Assembly: GCA_913051705.1 (NCBI GenBank)
Contig: CAJXCW010000023.1
Coordinates: 1 to 32,643 of the forward strand
From: an uncultured bacterium
Lineage (GTDB): Bacteria > JAAXHH01
Direction of reading: 5' to 3'
Length of the DNA: 32,643 bases
The notes under the pieces were generated by a model. That model was not told the origin of the DNA and made no database searches. It worked only from the letters and a program-made list of their open reading frames with translations. Position numbers and translations under genes: made by a program. Shown piece by piece: positions 6,666 through 15,238 of this stretch (its first letter is position 1; every line of letters starts with the position of its first letter).

Positions 6666-8198
6666 ATGCTTAGAGATTTCAACGGATTGTTTGTTGCGAC
6701 CATGGATTCGTCGTTACAAGATGATATACAGACGTATCACGGCCGGACCATGACAGCTTCAGCAGATGCTCCGGACACGCTGGACACCTTGATACAGATC
6801 ATATGCTCCGGTGATATTGACCTTCTCCTGTTTACTGAGGCGGATCAAGTTCGAGCTCTCCTGGACAGAGCAGCCGGTCAGGACTTGACGGCCCCACTCC
6901 GCGACGCCCTGCGGCAAATAGCCATCGGCTCAATCAATTCATCCTGTTCCGATGTATTACGCGAATATCATCTGACGGCGGACTTCGAGGCGGATCAGCC
7001 CGAAGCATCAGGTTTTGTCTTCGGGATGGCTCGCCTTGCCCATGAACTCGTTACCAAGAAACGAACAGCGGTAGATGCCGGGGTGGATACGGCATACTGG
7101 CAACGCATCGATATGCGATGGCCGCATGCTTCCGATCAGCATAATATCAATACCGAGTCGATGTTCCTCAGGGCTTGCAGACGTGAATCGACCGATTATA
7201 CGCCGGTCTGGTTGCTCAGACAGGCCGGTCGATATCAACGGGCGTATATGAATCTTAAAGGCGACATGGATTTCCTTGATATGTGTAAAATCCCTGAGCT
7301 GACGGCGGAAATCACCTTGATGGCGGTAGAACGGCTGGGTGTGGATGCCGCTATTATTTTTGCAGATATCCTGCCTATTTTACAGCCTATGGGATTTAGC
7401 CTGGAATATATAAAAGGGACAGGACCTGTGATACACAATCCGATACGGTCTGGTGGGGCTGTGGATCAGTTGGAAGAGGTCCATCCTGAATCTCAACATT
7501 ATGTCTATGAAGCGATTCGCCTGGTTCGTCCTGCCCTGCCGCCGACCATCCCTCTTATCGGGTTTTCAGGGGCGCCGTTTACCCTGGCTGCGTATGCGAT
7601 TGAAGGACGAAGTTCGAGAAATTTTCAATATGTCAAATCGTTTATGTACAGCGATCCGGGGGCATGGCATGCCTTTATGGAGAAGATCGCACGCGCGATA
7701 ACCGGTTATCTGAATGAACAGATCGAAGCCGGAGTACAGGCCATTCAACTTTTCGACAGTTGGGTAGGATGCCTCTCCCCTGATGATTATCGTGAGTTTG
7801 TACTCCCGCATACCGGCTATATTTTCTCCCACCTCATTCCCGGGGTCCCAACCATCCACTTTGGCACCAGCACCGGCGCGCTCCTTGAGTTGATGCGTGA
7901 AGCAGGTGGGGATGTGATCGGACTGGACTGGCGCGTGGACCTGGCTGAAGCCTGGCATCGGTTGGATTATGATGTGGCTGTTCAGGGAAATCTTGATCCC
8001 ATTATCTTATTTTCTTCACCGGAAGTTATCCGGAAACGTGCTGAAGCCATTCTGCACAAAGCGGATGGTAAAGCGGGCCATATATTTAACCTCGGCCACG
8101 GTATCTTACCCGGAACGCCGGAAGATCATGTCATCGCGCTGGTAGATGCCGTGCATGAAATGGGCACCAATCAGCAATTCGACCAATTATCCTATTGA
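6666..8198 (+). CDS. hemE: Uroporphyrinogen decarboxylase HemE with an N-terminal HemD-like lobe
   Basis: HemE removes four acetate carboxyls from uroporphyrinogen III to give coproporphyrinogen III in haem synthesis. Residues 166-505 are a full-length HemE: FLRACRR, VWLLRQAGRY at 181-190 (substrate arginines), FADIL with D234, FSGAPFTLAAYAIEG, LFDSWVG, VQGNLDP and FNLGHGILPGTP. Residues 1-150 are extra. They resemble a single lobe of uroporphyrinogen-III synthase (HemD): FNGLFVATMDSS, DIDLLLFTEADQVRALL, then AIGSINSSCSDVLREYHLTADF, which mimics the IGPxTAxALRELG...EP end of HemD. A standard HemD has two such lobes (about 250 residues), so this one is half-size and may be inactive or structural. 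The ATG at 6666 has TAAGGAA upstream and there is no internal ribosome site before the HemE part, so I treat it as one protein. Confidence 0.9.
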   Translation: MLRDFNGLFVATMDSSLQDDIQTYHGRTMTASADAPDTLDTLIQIICSGDIDLLLFTEADQVRALLDRAAGQDLTAPLRDALRQIAIGSINSSCSDVLREYHLTADFEADQPEASGFVFGMARLAHELVTKKRTAVDAGVDTAYWQRIDMRWPHASDQHNINTESMFLRACRRESTDYTPVWLLRQAGRYQRAYMNLKGDMDFLDMCKIPELTAEITLMAVERLGVDAAIIFADILPILQPMGFSLEYIKGTGPVIHNPIRSGGAVDQLEEVHPESQHYVYEAIRLVRPALPPTIPLIGFSGAPFTLAAYAIEGRSSRNFQYVKSFMYSDPGAWHAFMEKIARAITGYLNEQIEAGVQAIQLFDSWVGCLSPDDYREFVLPHTGYIFSHLIPGVPTIHFGTSTGALLELMREAGGDVIGLDWRVDLAEAWHRLDYDVAVQGNLDPIILFSSPEVIRKRAEAILHKADGKAGHIFNLGHGILPGTPEDHVIALVDAVHEMGTNQQFDQLSY

Positions 8199-8237
8199 AC
8201 AACTGTCTGGTCCCCCCACGCTCGAAGTGTTCCCAAA

Positions 8238-8292
8238 GGTAACCTGCCATCCGTACGACAGGTTACCCGCTTTCGCGGGTATGATCCATACC
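8238..8292. terminator. Three overlapping hairpins in a convergent intergenic region
   Basis: Three inverted repeats are chained. GGTAACCTG (8238-8246) pairs with CAGGTTACC (8259-8267). ACCCGC (8265-8270) pairs with GCGGGT (8275-8280). GGTATG (8278-8283) pairs with CATACC (8287-8292). Each shares three bases with the next, so neighbours cannot fully form together. The site lies between the convergent ends of hemE and the aminotransferase gene, where a bidirectional terminator is expected, but there is no T-run. A REP-like element is an alternative. Confidence 0.6.
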
Positions 8293-8298
8293 TAATTA

Positions 8299-9636
8299 TC
8301 ATTCTACAAAGACCTCTAAAGCGTTCTCGATGGCTTGAATCAATCCATCGATATGGGTTTCATTCATAGGAAGAGATAGACAATTCATGCCCAGACCGTT
8401 ACCCAGATAATACCCTTGATCCAGTAAGGCGAGGAAGACCTGGTGGACCTTTACCTGGTCTGATGCCACCGAATCGCGATAGGTCCGGACAGGATGCTCA
8501 GTAAAATAGAAACTGAATGTAGATGCGGAGCATGCTACCTGGACAGGGGTACTCGAATGGATAAATATATGGTTAAGCCCATCCGTCAGACGATCACTCA
8601 AAAAGGCCAGATGTTCGAATGCTGATTCATTCAGCTCGCCCAGTAAAGCCATGCCGGCGGCCATGGCCACCGGATGGGCGCTGAAGGTGCCGCTCTGAAA
8701 GAGTCTTGCGCCTTTATTGGTAGGGTCGAGAAGGGCCATCAGATCTTTTCTCCCACCGAATGCCCCTATAGGAAAGCCTCCGCCTATAATCTTTCCAAAA
8801 GTTGTCAGGTCCGGGCTGATATTATACTGAGACTGAATCCCGCCTCGCGCTGCACGAAATCCGACTATTTCATCGAGCATCAGCAGGATATCATTTTTTT
8901 CTGTAATCTCTCGGACAGTCCGAACAAATTCAGGGCGTTGCGGCATGATACCTGCTTTGGGATCAAGGAGTACACAGGCCAGATCCTGCTTGTGTTCAGC
9001 GATGATCCGCTCTACGACCTCTTCGTTATTATCGGGGAGAATAACAATATTTTCCGTGGCGTTAGGTGGCATGCCACCAGCAGTCGGTACGGCATTCGGC
9101 CTATCAGAAGGCCCGGCTTTCTGCAGGTCGGGCGCCACGCTGATTTCGACGGAATCATGGCTGCCATGATACCCGCCTTCAAACTTAGCGATTTTATACC
9201 TGCCCGTATATTCGCGGGCAAGACGAACAGCATGCAACGTCGCCTCGGTGCCTGAATTGCAGAACCTGATGGATTCAACGGAATCTACCCGTCGGCATAT
9301 TTCCGATGCCAATTGCGTCTCTACGCCCATGGGCCCTGCGACGGCGATCCCTTTTTTTAACTGTTGCGTAACGGCCTCATTGATAGCCGGATGATTATGA
9401 CCCAGAATCTGCGCGGTGTGATGGTTGGCGAAATCTACATACTGATTGCCGTCTATGTCGTATAGATAGCATCCATCTGCATGATCGATTGTAATCGGAT
9501 ACGGCGCATAATAATAGGCCCCTTTGGCGACGCCGGGCATGACCGAGCCCATCTGTTTGAAAGCATCATGAGACCTGGGAGTCTTAGACCTGTACCTCTC
9601 TTCAGCCGGAATCATATCTTTTATGTCCGTCGGCAT
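8299..9636 (-). CDS. Class III PLP aminotransferase, glutamate-1-semialdehyde aminomutase-like
   Basis: This is a fold-type I PLP enzyme of 445 residues. The PLP lysine is K282 in TFGKIIGGGFPIGAFGG; other family blocks are NSGTEAT at 127-133, KFEGGYHG at 151-158 and LDEIVGFRAARGG at 254-266. It is closest in pattern to HemL (PDLTTxGKIIGGG, RLAREYTGR), but the HemL EPVAGNMG block is DPKAGIMP here. The gene sits in an apparent operon behind a TIM-barrel isomerase and a Gfo/Idh dehydrogenase rather than with haem genes on its own strand. A role as a keto-sugar or amino-acid aminotransferase is therefore as likely as haem synthesis. The start at 9636 is the first ATG; its ribosome site is weak. 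I leave the symbol blank for this reason. Confidence 0.85.
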   Translation of the reverse strand: MPTDIKDMIPAEERYRSKTPRSHDAFKQMGSVMPGVAKGAYYYAPYPITIDHADGCYLYDIDGNQYVDFANHHTAQILGHNHPAINEAVTQQLKKGIAVAGPMGVETQLASEICRRVDSVESIRFCNSGTEATLHAVRLAREYTGRYKIAKFEGGYHGSHDSVEISVAPDLQKAGPSDRPNAVPTAGGMPPNATENIVILPDNNEEVVERIIAEHKQDLACVLLDPKAGIMPQRPEFVRTVREITEKNDILLMLDEIVGFRAARGGIQSQYNISPDLTTFGKIIGGGFPIGAFGGRKDLMALLDPTNKGARLFQSGTFSAHPVAMAAGMALLGELNESAFEHLAFLSDRLTDGLNHIFIHSSTPVQVACSASTFSFYFTEHPVRTYRDSVASDQVKVHQVFLALLDQGYYLGNGLGMNCLSLPMNETHIDGLIQAIENALEVFVE

Positions 9637-9684
9637 TATTTGCTCACTCTCACGTTTATTAAAGTTTGGACAATATCAGATCCT

Positions 9685-10449
9685 TCAGGATTGATACGCC
9701 TCCCAAAGTGCTTTATAATATCCCATGAACCGTTCCGGCTCCGGACTATCCGCTATCTCTGCCAGCGTATATCCCTCGTAGCCGATATCATGCAGCATGC
9801 GAAACAAATCGCGCCAAGGATATTCGGACTTATAAATTTCCGTGATGTGTACCAGTCCAATTTTATGCTTGAGCAAATCAAAATTTTCTTTAATCGAACC
9901 GTCGACCACTTCACCAAAGTTGGAGTTCCAGCACACGTATGCGTTCGGATGATCCGCATGATCCATGATGGTCCGCATATTCTTCGGGTCCTGGGTGTCG
10001 CGTCCGTGAACCTCTACACGTATTTGAACGCCGAGGCCGGCCGCCGCTTCCGCGCATTCCCGCACAGCTAGACCGATCTGTTCAAGTGTCTTCTCTCTGG
10101 GAACACCCTGATCCGTCTGTAAGCCGTTTGGCCGTACCTTTATGCCCGTACAGCCCAGATCAGCGGCCAGCCGGGCATATTCAAATGTGCCTTTGATATT
10201 CCGGCGAACCTCATCCGGATCGACGGCATGGTACTCAAAGGCTGTTCCAAGACCGACGATATCCACCTGCCCATCCGCAAACTGCTGTTTAACCTGTTCC
10301 CGCTGTGCCTGCGACAGATTTGTTTCCACACCGTGGGCGTGGGTCGTACGAAGCTCGACGCCTGTAAATCCGGTCTTATGACACATATCCAACATGGTGG
10401 GTATATTCCAATCTTTGCCGATCTGGTACGTCACAAATCCCAGTTTCAT
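9685..10449 (-). CDS. Sugar phosphate isomerase/epimerase (xylose isomerase-like TIM barrel)
   Basis: The 254-residue product has the AP-endonuclease-2/IolE-like TIM-barrel pattern: an N-terminal MKLGFVTYQIG strand, TGFTGVELRTTHAHG (about 26-40, with a metal-type Glu), VRVEVHG-like IRVEVHGRD (about 142-150), the CWNSNFGE segment, and the late strand LVHITEI followed by YEGYTLAEI. Such enzymes isomerise or dehydrate sugars and inositols using a divalent metal held by Glu, Asp and His residues. The ribosome site AAGGAGA lies four bases before the ATG. The gene lies between a dehydrogenase and an aminotransferase on the same strand with gaps of 64 and 48 nt, which suggests a joint sugar or amino-sugar pathway. 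The exact substrate is unknown. Confidence 0.85.
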   Translation of the reverse strand: MKLGFVTYQIGKDWNIPTMLDMCHKTGFTGVELRTTHAHGVETNLSQAQREQVKQQFADGQVDIVGLGTAFEYHAVDPDEVRRNIKGTFEYARLAADLGCTGIKVRPNGLQTDQGVPREKTLEQIGLAVRECAEAAAGLGVQIRVEVHGRDTQDPKNMRTIMDHADHPNAYVCWNSNFGEVVDGSIKENFDLLKHKIGLVHITEIYKSEYPWRDLFRMLHDIGYEGYTLAEIADSPEPERFMGYYKALWEAYQS

Positions 10450-10513
10450 GATGTCTCCTTAAGGGACTATCCGGTAAATTCTGCCTTCAAAATACGAGCC
10501 GATGAAAGTGTCT

Positions 10514-11617
10514 TTATTGCTGTAATCTTCGCACACGGGCGGGCACTATATCCTGATGAATCTCCTGAGATTGGATTCCCAGAATGCGATCCTTTATTGG
10601 CAGGTGGACTTTTACGCCTCCTCTACGGTGTGACTCACGCAGCGCCACGGCTACTTCAAAGGCTTCCCTCCCATCATCACCCGAACATCTGGGATCATGA
10701 CCGTTTTCAACGGACGAAATCAGATCATCGATGATGGTCAACCCCATACCGGGAAAGCGCGCGGGCCAGGGGAATGGGATTCTCGCCGGTATGCCTCTTC
10801 CCCGAACTCCTCCGGGATGGGTTTTTGTCAGTTCGACATCCTGGCCGTTGGCAAAGGATCGAAAGCGACCCTCCGTACCGATCACATCAATCTCCCAATT
10901 AGCTATCCCGCAGGGCATCCCTCTGATGTAGGCGCGCACCCCATTATCAAAGGCCAGATAGCCGTTCCCCATCAGGTCATTTTCACCGTCAGCTGCTTCA
11001 TCGGATTCCATCTCTCCATATACCCAGGATACATTGCCGCCGGCCATATAGCGTACGATATCAATCAGATGACTCCCGTTGTGCGACAGGCCGCACTGGC
11101 CATATCCTGTGACCTGTAAAATTTCTCCAAGCTCTCCCTGATCTATCATCTGCCGGGCCTGTGCGAAAAATGGATTCCATCGGCGTGCGCAATTGATGGC
11201 AAGCGCAACGCCTTTGTCCCGGCATATCCTGACCATATCATCCGCTTCGGCCAGGGTAAGCGCTATCGGTTTTTCCGCCCATATCGCCTTGACGCCGGAT
11301 TGGGCGATATCCTGTACGATCTGTGATCGAATACGAGTGGTCGTGCATACGCTCACCAGATCGAGTTTTTCGGCTTCAAGCATCTCCCGGTAGTCCGCAT
11401 AAAGCCGGTGGCCGTCAATGCCCCAACGCGCGCCGAAAATCGCCCGTTGCTCATCATGCGGGTCCGCCCCGGACACCAGTTCAACCTGGGGCGAAGCGTG
11501 ATAACTCGGGGCATGACAGTATGGTAGAAAAATCGTCCCACCCTGGTTGATCTCATCATCGAATGTGCTGCCCATCCGGCCCAGACCGATGACGGCAGCC
11601 TTGTAATGGTTCGGCAT
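10514..11617 (-). CDS. Gfo/Idh/MocA family oxidoreductase (second of three)
   Basis: The 367-residue product begins MPNHYKAAVIGLGRMGSTFDD, with a GLGRMG Rossmann loop that differs from the GCGG form of the other two copies. The catalytic lysine is in WAEKPIALT, followed by the NCARRWNP and GSHLIDIVRYM blocks, where the His is the usual active-site residue. I place the start at the ATG at 11617, which has AGGAG seven bases upstream; the frame stays open further upstream, but that extension encodes low-complexity sequence and includes a hairpin. It leads the minus arm of the divergent cluster. By family knowledge it should act on a sugar or cyclitol with NAD(P); the partner isomerase supports a multi-step catabolic route. 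Confidence 0.87.
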   Translation of the reverse strand: MPNHYKAAVIGLGRMGSTFDDEINQGGTIFLPYCHAPSYHASPQVELVSGADPHDEQRAIFGARWGIDGHRLYADYREMLEAEKLDLVSVCTTTRIRSQIVQDIAQSGVKAIWAEKPIALTLAEADDMVRICRDKGVALAINCARRWNPFFAQARQMIDQGELGEILQVTGYGQCGLSHNGSHLIDIVRYMAGGNVSWVYGEMESDEAADGENDLMGNGYLAFDNGVRAYIRGMPCGIANWEIDVIGTEGRFRSFANGQDVELTKTHPGGVRGRGIPARIPFPWPARFPGMGLTIIDDLISSVENGHDPRCSGDDGREAFEVAVALRESHRRGGVKVHLPIKDRILGIQSQEIHQDIVPARVRRLQQ

Positions 11618-11876
11618 AATAACTCCTGATTGATCAGCATAGCGACGCGCATACGCCGCAGCTTGCTGCGGAGAGTCTTCATTCCTGAACAGGGTAACGA
11701 AAAGAAACATCCCAGCTTATTTACACGCTTGCCATTTATTTATTTCAATATTAATTAATCGAAGCACACATAAGATAGTCATCTATCCTGATTTTCTCAA
11801 GCATGTTAAATGAAATAAATGATAAATAGATAGAAACATCCCTTGGTTAATCTTTTTGGAAAAGGATCCCTGCTTT
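11618..11876. promoter_or_regulatory. Divergent control region of the sugar-catabolism-like cluster
   Basis: This AT-rich region separates the minus arm from the plus arm. It holds an 11-nt direct repeat AGAAACATCCC (11703-11713 and 11832-11842), an inverted pair ATTTATTTCA/TGAAATAAAT (11738-11747, 11811-11820), a short hairpin GATAG-TCAT-CTATC (11774-11787), and a GC-rich hairpin CCGCAGC-TT-GCTGCGG (11656-11671) in the minus leader. The symmetry suggests one regulator controlling both directions, but no regulator gene lies in the window. Confidence 0.55.
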
Positions 11877-13118
11877 ATGAATAATAACGCTACCCGGAAC
11901 CGGCCCCTGACCACCCGATATGAACCCGAAATAACCATCGGCCCGCATGACGGCGATATTCGGGGGGACGATGACAAGGCGCTTCAGGCTGGTATGGAAT
12001 ACCTCCACCGGATGGGGGGCGGCCTACTGCATCTCTTGCCCGGTGAATATACCATGCATAATGCGTTATACCTGCGGCCTCATGTGACGATCCGAGGGGC
12101 AGGGCCAGGGACGGTTTTGAAAAAGTCTGCATCTTGCGTCACCCGTTTGGCGCAAGACGCGGACTGGTATGAAGCCTGCATCCATGTAGAGCATACAGAA
12201 GGGTTTAAAGTAGGGGGCGGGATTATGCTCCGGTCCTATCCGTCAGGTGGAGAATCCCCCGTTGATGTCGTGAAGGATACGGTTACAGCTATAGACGGTC
12301 AGGTGATCTCCCTTACCCGCAGGATGGAAAAGAATATGTGGCTTGCGCATAACGCGACGGCGGCGAGCGTATTTCCGATCATCACAGCAGAACGGGTAGA
12401 TGATGTAACGATAGAAAACCTTGTCCTGGATGGGAATAGAGATGAGAATGAAGAAATAAACGGGAATTATGCGGGGGCTGTGTTCATACAGTATTGCAAC
12501 AATTACACGTTTCGGAACGTGATAGCCCGGCATTATAATGGAGATGGATTCAGCTTTCAGGTGTGCGATGACATCCATCTCGAGGGTTGCAAAGCTGAAA
12601 ATAATGCCAATCTGGGATTTCATCCTGGAAGCGGGTCACAACGCCCGGTTTTTGCACGGTGTGAATCAAGAGGAAACAGCCAGGGCATTTTCTTTTGCTG
12701 GGGGGTATCAGATGGACTGGTAGACGCCTGTCGACTTACAGACAATCATGATTTCGGGCTGTCTATCGGCCATCGGGATACGGATACCCGCATTATCAAC
12801 AGTTTGATAGAAAATAATGCCCGGGGAGGGATTCTTTTTCGTGATGAAGGTAAAAGAGTCTTTCTGGCCGGCCATCGTACATCTATTGAATCTTCTATTA
12901 TCCGCGATAATGGATTTGCGGCGGAGGGCGCAGGTGTTGATATCCGGGGGGAAGTGCATGATACGATAATCAGACATAATCGATTAGAGGATTCCGGGCA
13001 GGCTAAACAAAAAATCGGTATTCGGATCCGGGGTAATATGGACCGTACACACATTGAGGATAATACATTTATCGGCCTGGAGGATGACATCCAGTCTGAA
13101 GGAAACCTTTCGTTTTAA
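11877..13118 (+). CDS. Right-handed parallel beta-helix (pectate-lyase-like) protein
   Basis: The 413-residue product opens with a GDIRGDDDKALQAGMEYL segment and a GGGLLHLLPGEYTMHNALYL block, typical of the cap of pectate-lyase-3/glycosyl-hydrolase-28-like proteins. From about residue 160 it has repeated coils ending in asparagine or glycine steps (VTIENLVLDGN, YTFRNVIARHYNGDG, IHLEGCKAENNANLG, RIINSLIENNARGG, TIIRHNRLEDSG). These proteins bind or cleave polysaccharides; the catalytic type is not visible. There is no signal peptide, so it appears cytoplasmic or exported another way. The ATG at 11877 has AAAAGGA ten bases upstream; a TTG at 11856 would add seven residues. It is followed after 17 nt by a Gfo/Idh gene. 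Confidence 0.83.
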   Translation: MNNNATRNRPLTTRYEPEITIGPHDGDIRGDDDKALQAGMEYLHRMGGGLLHLLPGEYTMHNALYLRPHVTIRGAGPGTVLKKSASCVTRLAQDADWYEACIHVEHTEGFKVGGGIMLRSYPSGGESPVDVVKDTVTAIDGQVISLTRRMEKNMWLAHNATAASVFPIITAERVDDVTIENLVLDGNRDENEEINGNYAGAVFIQYCNNYTFRNVIARHYNGDGFSFQVCDDIHLEGCKAENNANLGFHPGSGSQRPVFARCESRGNSQGIFFCWGVSDGLVDACRLTDNHDFGLSIGHRDTDTRIINSLIENNARGGILFRDEGKRVFLAGHRTSIESSIIRDNGFAAEGAGVDIRGEVHDTIIRHNRLEDSGQAKQKIGIRIRGNMDRTHIEDNTFIGLEDDIQSEGNLSF

Positions 13119-13135
13119 AATGGGGAGTAAAGGGT

Positions 13136-14152
13136 ATGTATAAAGTAGGTATTATTGGTTGTGGCGGTCGGGGGAAAGCGCATGCACGCGGCTATCAGGC
13201 GTCGGACGACGCTGAAATAATAGCCTGTGTCGATCCGGTCAGCGAAGCAAGATGGGATTTCCAGACCGAATTTGACATTGAACGAACCTATAAAGATTTT
13301 CGCGATATGCTGGAAAATGAGCAACTGGATATCGTGTCGATCTGCACCTGGCCTGAATACCACGCCGATATGGTTCTTGCCTCTGCTGGCAAGAAAGTTA
13401 AAGCCATACACTGTGAAAAACCAATGGCGCCTACGTGGGGCGCGTCCAAAACAATTATCCAGACATGCGTGGATCATAAAGTAAAAATTACCTTCTGCCA
13501 TCAAAGACGATTCGGCGCCTCGTTCCGTACGGCGAAACGTCTCTTGAAAGAAGGCGCTATAGGAGACCTGATCCGCGTTGAAGGCAGTTGCTCGAATCTG
13601 TTCGATTGGGGCACCCACTGGTTCGACATGTTTTTCTTTTACAATGATGATACGCCGGTAGATTGGGTGATGGGACAAATAGACGCCTCTGAGGATCTAT
13701 CTGTTTTCGGCGTTTCTTTAGACGCGGGCGGCCTGTCGTGGATTCGATGGAAAAACGGGGTGGAAGGCTTGCTGGCCACAGGAAATACGTCGCTTCAACA
13801 TGCCGCTAACCGTTTGATAGGCACGGAGGGACTTATCGAAGTGGGTGTGAGTGAAGAGATCCCTCTACGCATCTTACGTCACGACGCCTATGGGTGGGAA
13901 ATACCACCGCTGGACGGTCATGAGGAGGAAGATCTTACCATTTTAACGGTGCTGGATTTAATCGACGCCCTGAAGACGGGAAGAGAGCCTGAGCTGGACG
14001 GTCGCAAGGCCCTTCAAGCTACGGAACTTATTTTCGCCACGTACGAATCCAGCCGCCGCCGCGCAAGGATAAATCTGCCGCTTGATGTGGACGATTCAGC
14101 GTTGTTAACGATGTTGGCGGAGGGGGAGATTGGGGGAGGCAGAAAGCGGTAG
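13136..14152 (+). CDS. Gfo/Idh/MocA family oxidoreductase (third of three)
   Basis: The 338-residue product starts MYKVGIIGCGGRGKAHARGY (Rossmann loop) and has CEKPMAPT (catalytic Lys at about 99), FCHQRRFGASF and WGTHWFDMFFF, a THxxD-type active-site block. GGGGAG lies eight bases before the ATG. With the beta-helix gene it forms the plus arm of the cluster, suggesting oxidation of a sugar released from or bound on a polysaccharide. The C-terminal tail GGGRKR and the TAG stop run into a dispersed GGCGGTAGGC-type repeat, so the last residues may be acquired. A 41-nt piece of its 3' part (13984-14024) is copied at 15740-15780. Confidence 0.88.
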   Translation: MYKVGIIGCGGRGKAHARGYQASDDAEIIACVDPVSEARWDFQTEFDIERTYKDFRDMLENEQLDIVSICTWPEYHADMVLASAGKKVKAIHCEKPMAPTWGASKTIIQTCVDHKVKITFCHQRRFGASFRTAKRLLKEGAIGDLIRVEGSCSNLFDWGTHWFDMFFFYNDDTPVDWVMGQIDASEDLSVFGVSLDAGGLSWIRWKNGVEGLLATGNTSLQHAANRLIGTEGLIEVGVSEEIPLRILRHDAYGWEIPPLDGHEEEDLTILTVLDLIDALKTGREPELDGRKALQATELIFATYESSRRRARINLPLDVDDSALLTMLAEGEIGGGRKR

Positions 14153-14170
14153 GCAGTTGGCGGTAGGCGG
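14146..14170. repeat. Dispersed GCGGTAGGC-type intergenic repeat, copy 1
   Basis: GCGGTAGGCAGTTGGCGGTAG and following bases are a simple iterated motif. The same motif in reverse orientation occurs at 28361-28390 (CTGCCTACCGCCTACC). Here it overlaps the stop codon of the oxidoreductase gene. A short triple of GGTGAT(T/C)(T/G) units follows at about 14181-14205. Confidence 0.7.
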
Positions 14171-14305
14171 ATAGAGAATATGGTGATCTGGTGATTTGGT
14201 GATTTAAAAAAACTGAAATCTGTCAACCCCGAAGAGATCGAGGCAAGCATCATGAGCACAGGGGCACCTGTCACCAGAGGGCAGGCGTCCTTCACGCGGT
14301 CACTT

Positions 14306-14738
14306 TTAGCCCTCGAATTCTTTGATCCAGTTTTCAACTACCGTGATCGTGGTCTGTGGACGTTCTCCAGATTCACCACGCTGGACGGTCAGAAACCGCT
14401 GGCCATCAGATGATACAGCAAAAAAACGGATATCCACCCCCTGAGGGGCATTGAACAATTTGCGAGGACGCCCCGCTTTAAATGTGCCTTTCGTCTCCAC
14501 TGATACAATCATAAAGGACATACTTTTATCCTCGTTGTCCCACTTTTCATAAAACAACTCATTACCCTGCGGGCTCCAGCTGGCACTAGTTCCACCAAAA
14601 AAAGACACCTGACTTTTGCCTCCTCCATCAGGAAAAGGCATAACGTATACATCACGCCCTGACTCATTCCACTCCTCATACGCCAGGTGACGTCCGTTGG
14701 GCGACAGTTGGGCACTTTTCTCCTTATTGGGCGTCCGT
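14306..14738 (-). pseudogene. C-terminal fragment of a WD40-like/PD40 beta-propeller protein
   Basis: The translated fragment (about 140 residues to the stop) shows two TolB/PD40 blades: LSPNGRHLAYEEWNESGRDVYVMPFPDG and GTSASWSPQGNELFYEKW, then FAVSSDGQRFLTVQ and TTITVVENWIKEFEG. This tail is what I know from the C-terminus of large bacterial proteins with a Ser/Thr kinase plus beta-propeller. The N-terminal part is missing: upstream of about 14738 the homology stops and an acetyltransferase fragment begins in another frame. The open frame does extend upstream but only as antisense-like, low-quality sequence. Most likely a remnant after deletion. Confidence 0.7.
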
Positions 14739-14975
14739 AAAAATGCCGTCGGGCATGATGCTATTATCCTTGCTTGTTTCGATTTTTCCACGGATATAGC
14801 CAACGATCTTTCCTTCGAGTTCTGCGACCAGAAAATACGCACCGAGGGATTCGATGAGTTCAATCGGATTATCAGGAACATATCCATAGGTGATCTCGTC
14901 CTGTGCCCACTGTTTTTCCATATCACAGATGGCTTGTATATCGTTGTGTTCACAGGTTCGAATGAGGGGTTTCAT
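14724..14975 (-). pseudogene. N-terminal half of a GNAT N-acetyltransferase, truncated
   Basis: The 83-residue product begins MKPLIRTCEHNDIQAICDME and contains GAYFLVAELEGKIVGYIRGKI, the alpha1/beta strands of a GNAT domain. It stops just before where the acetyl-CoA-binding R/Q-x-x-G-x-G/A motif should come; normal family members are about 150 residues. The stop at 14724 is read in sequence that belongs, in another frame, to the beta-propeller fragment. The two partial genes are therefore joined at about 14725-14738. Neither should be functional. Confidence 0.68.
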
Positions 14976-15238
14976 ATGATATCATCAGCATGTGAGGATA
15001 TGTCCTCAGTAATAGAACGCTCCATAAAGCAAGATTAGACAGGCAATGCTTTTCAAGTGCGGAATGCTGCACAAAACACTCGAAAAATAAACTCACAATT
15101 ACCGGTGCGATAGGTTTGGGAAGATATTCGGATCATGAAGATTAGATCCGGGTTTTCCAAAATAAGATGATTTTATTGATTGTAACCCAACCGACAGCAG
15201 GTGATGGCGTAGGAGGGATCATTCTGATAAGGTTTTGC

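Noticed and set aside
14014-14337. Minus-strand ORF of 107 codons between the oxidoreductase and the beta-propeller fragment
   Set aside because: It runs antisense to the oxidoreductase end and through a simple repeat; no protein-like pattern.
14976-15238. Gene-free stretch between the GNAT fragment and hicA
   Set aside because: I examined both strands and found no gene, strong hairpin or repeat to report.
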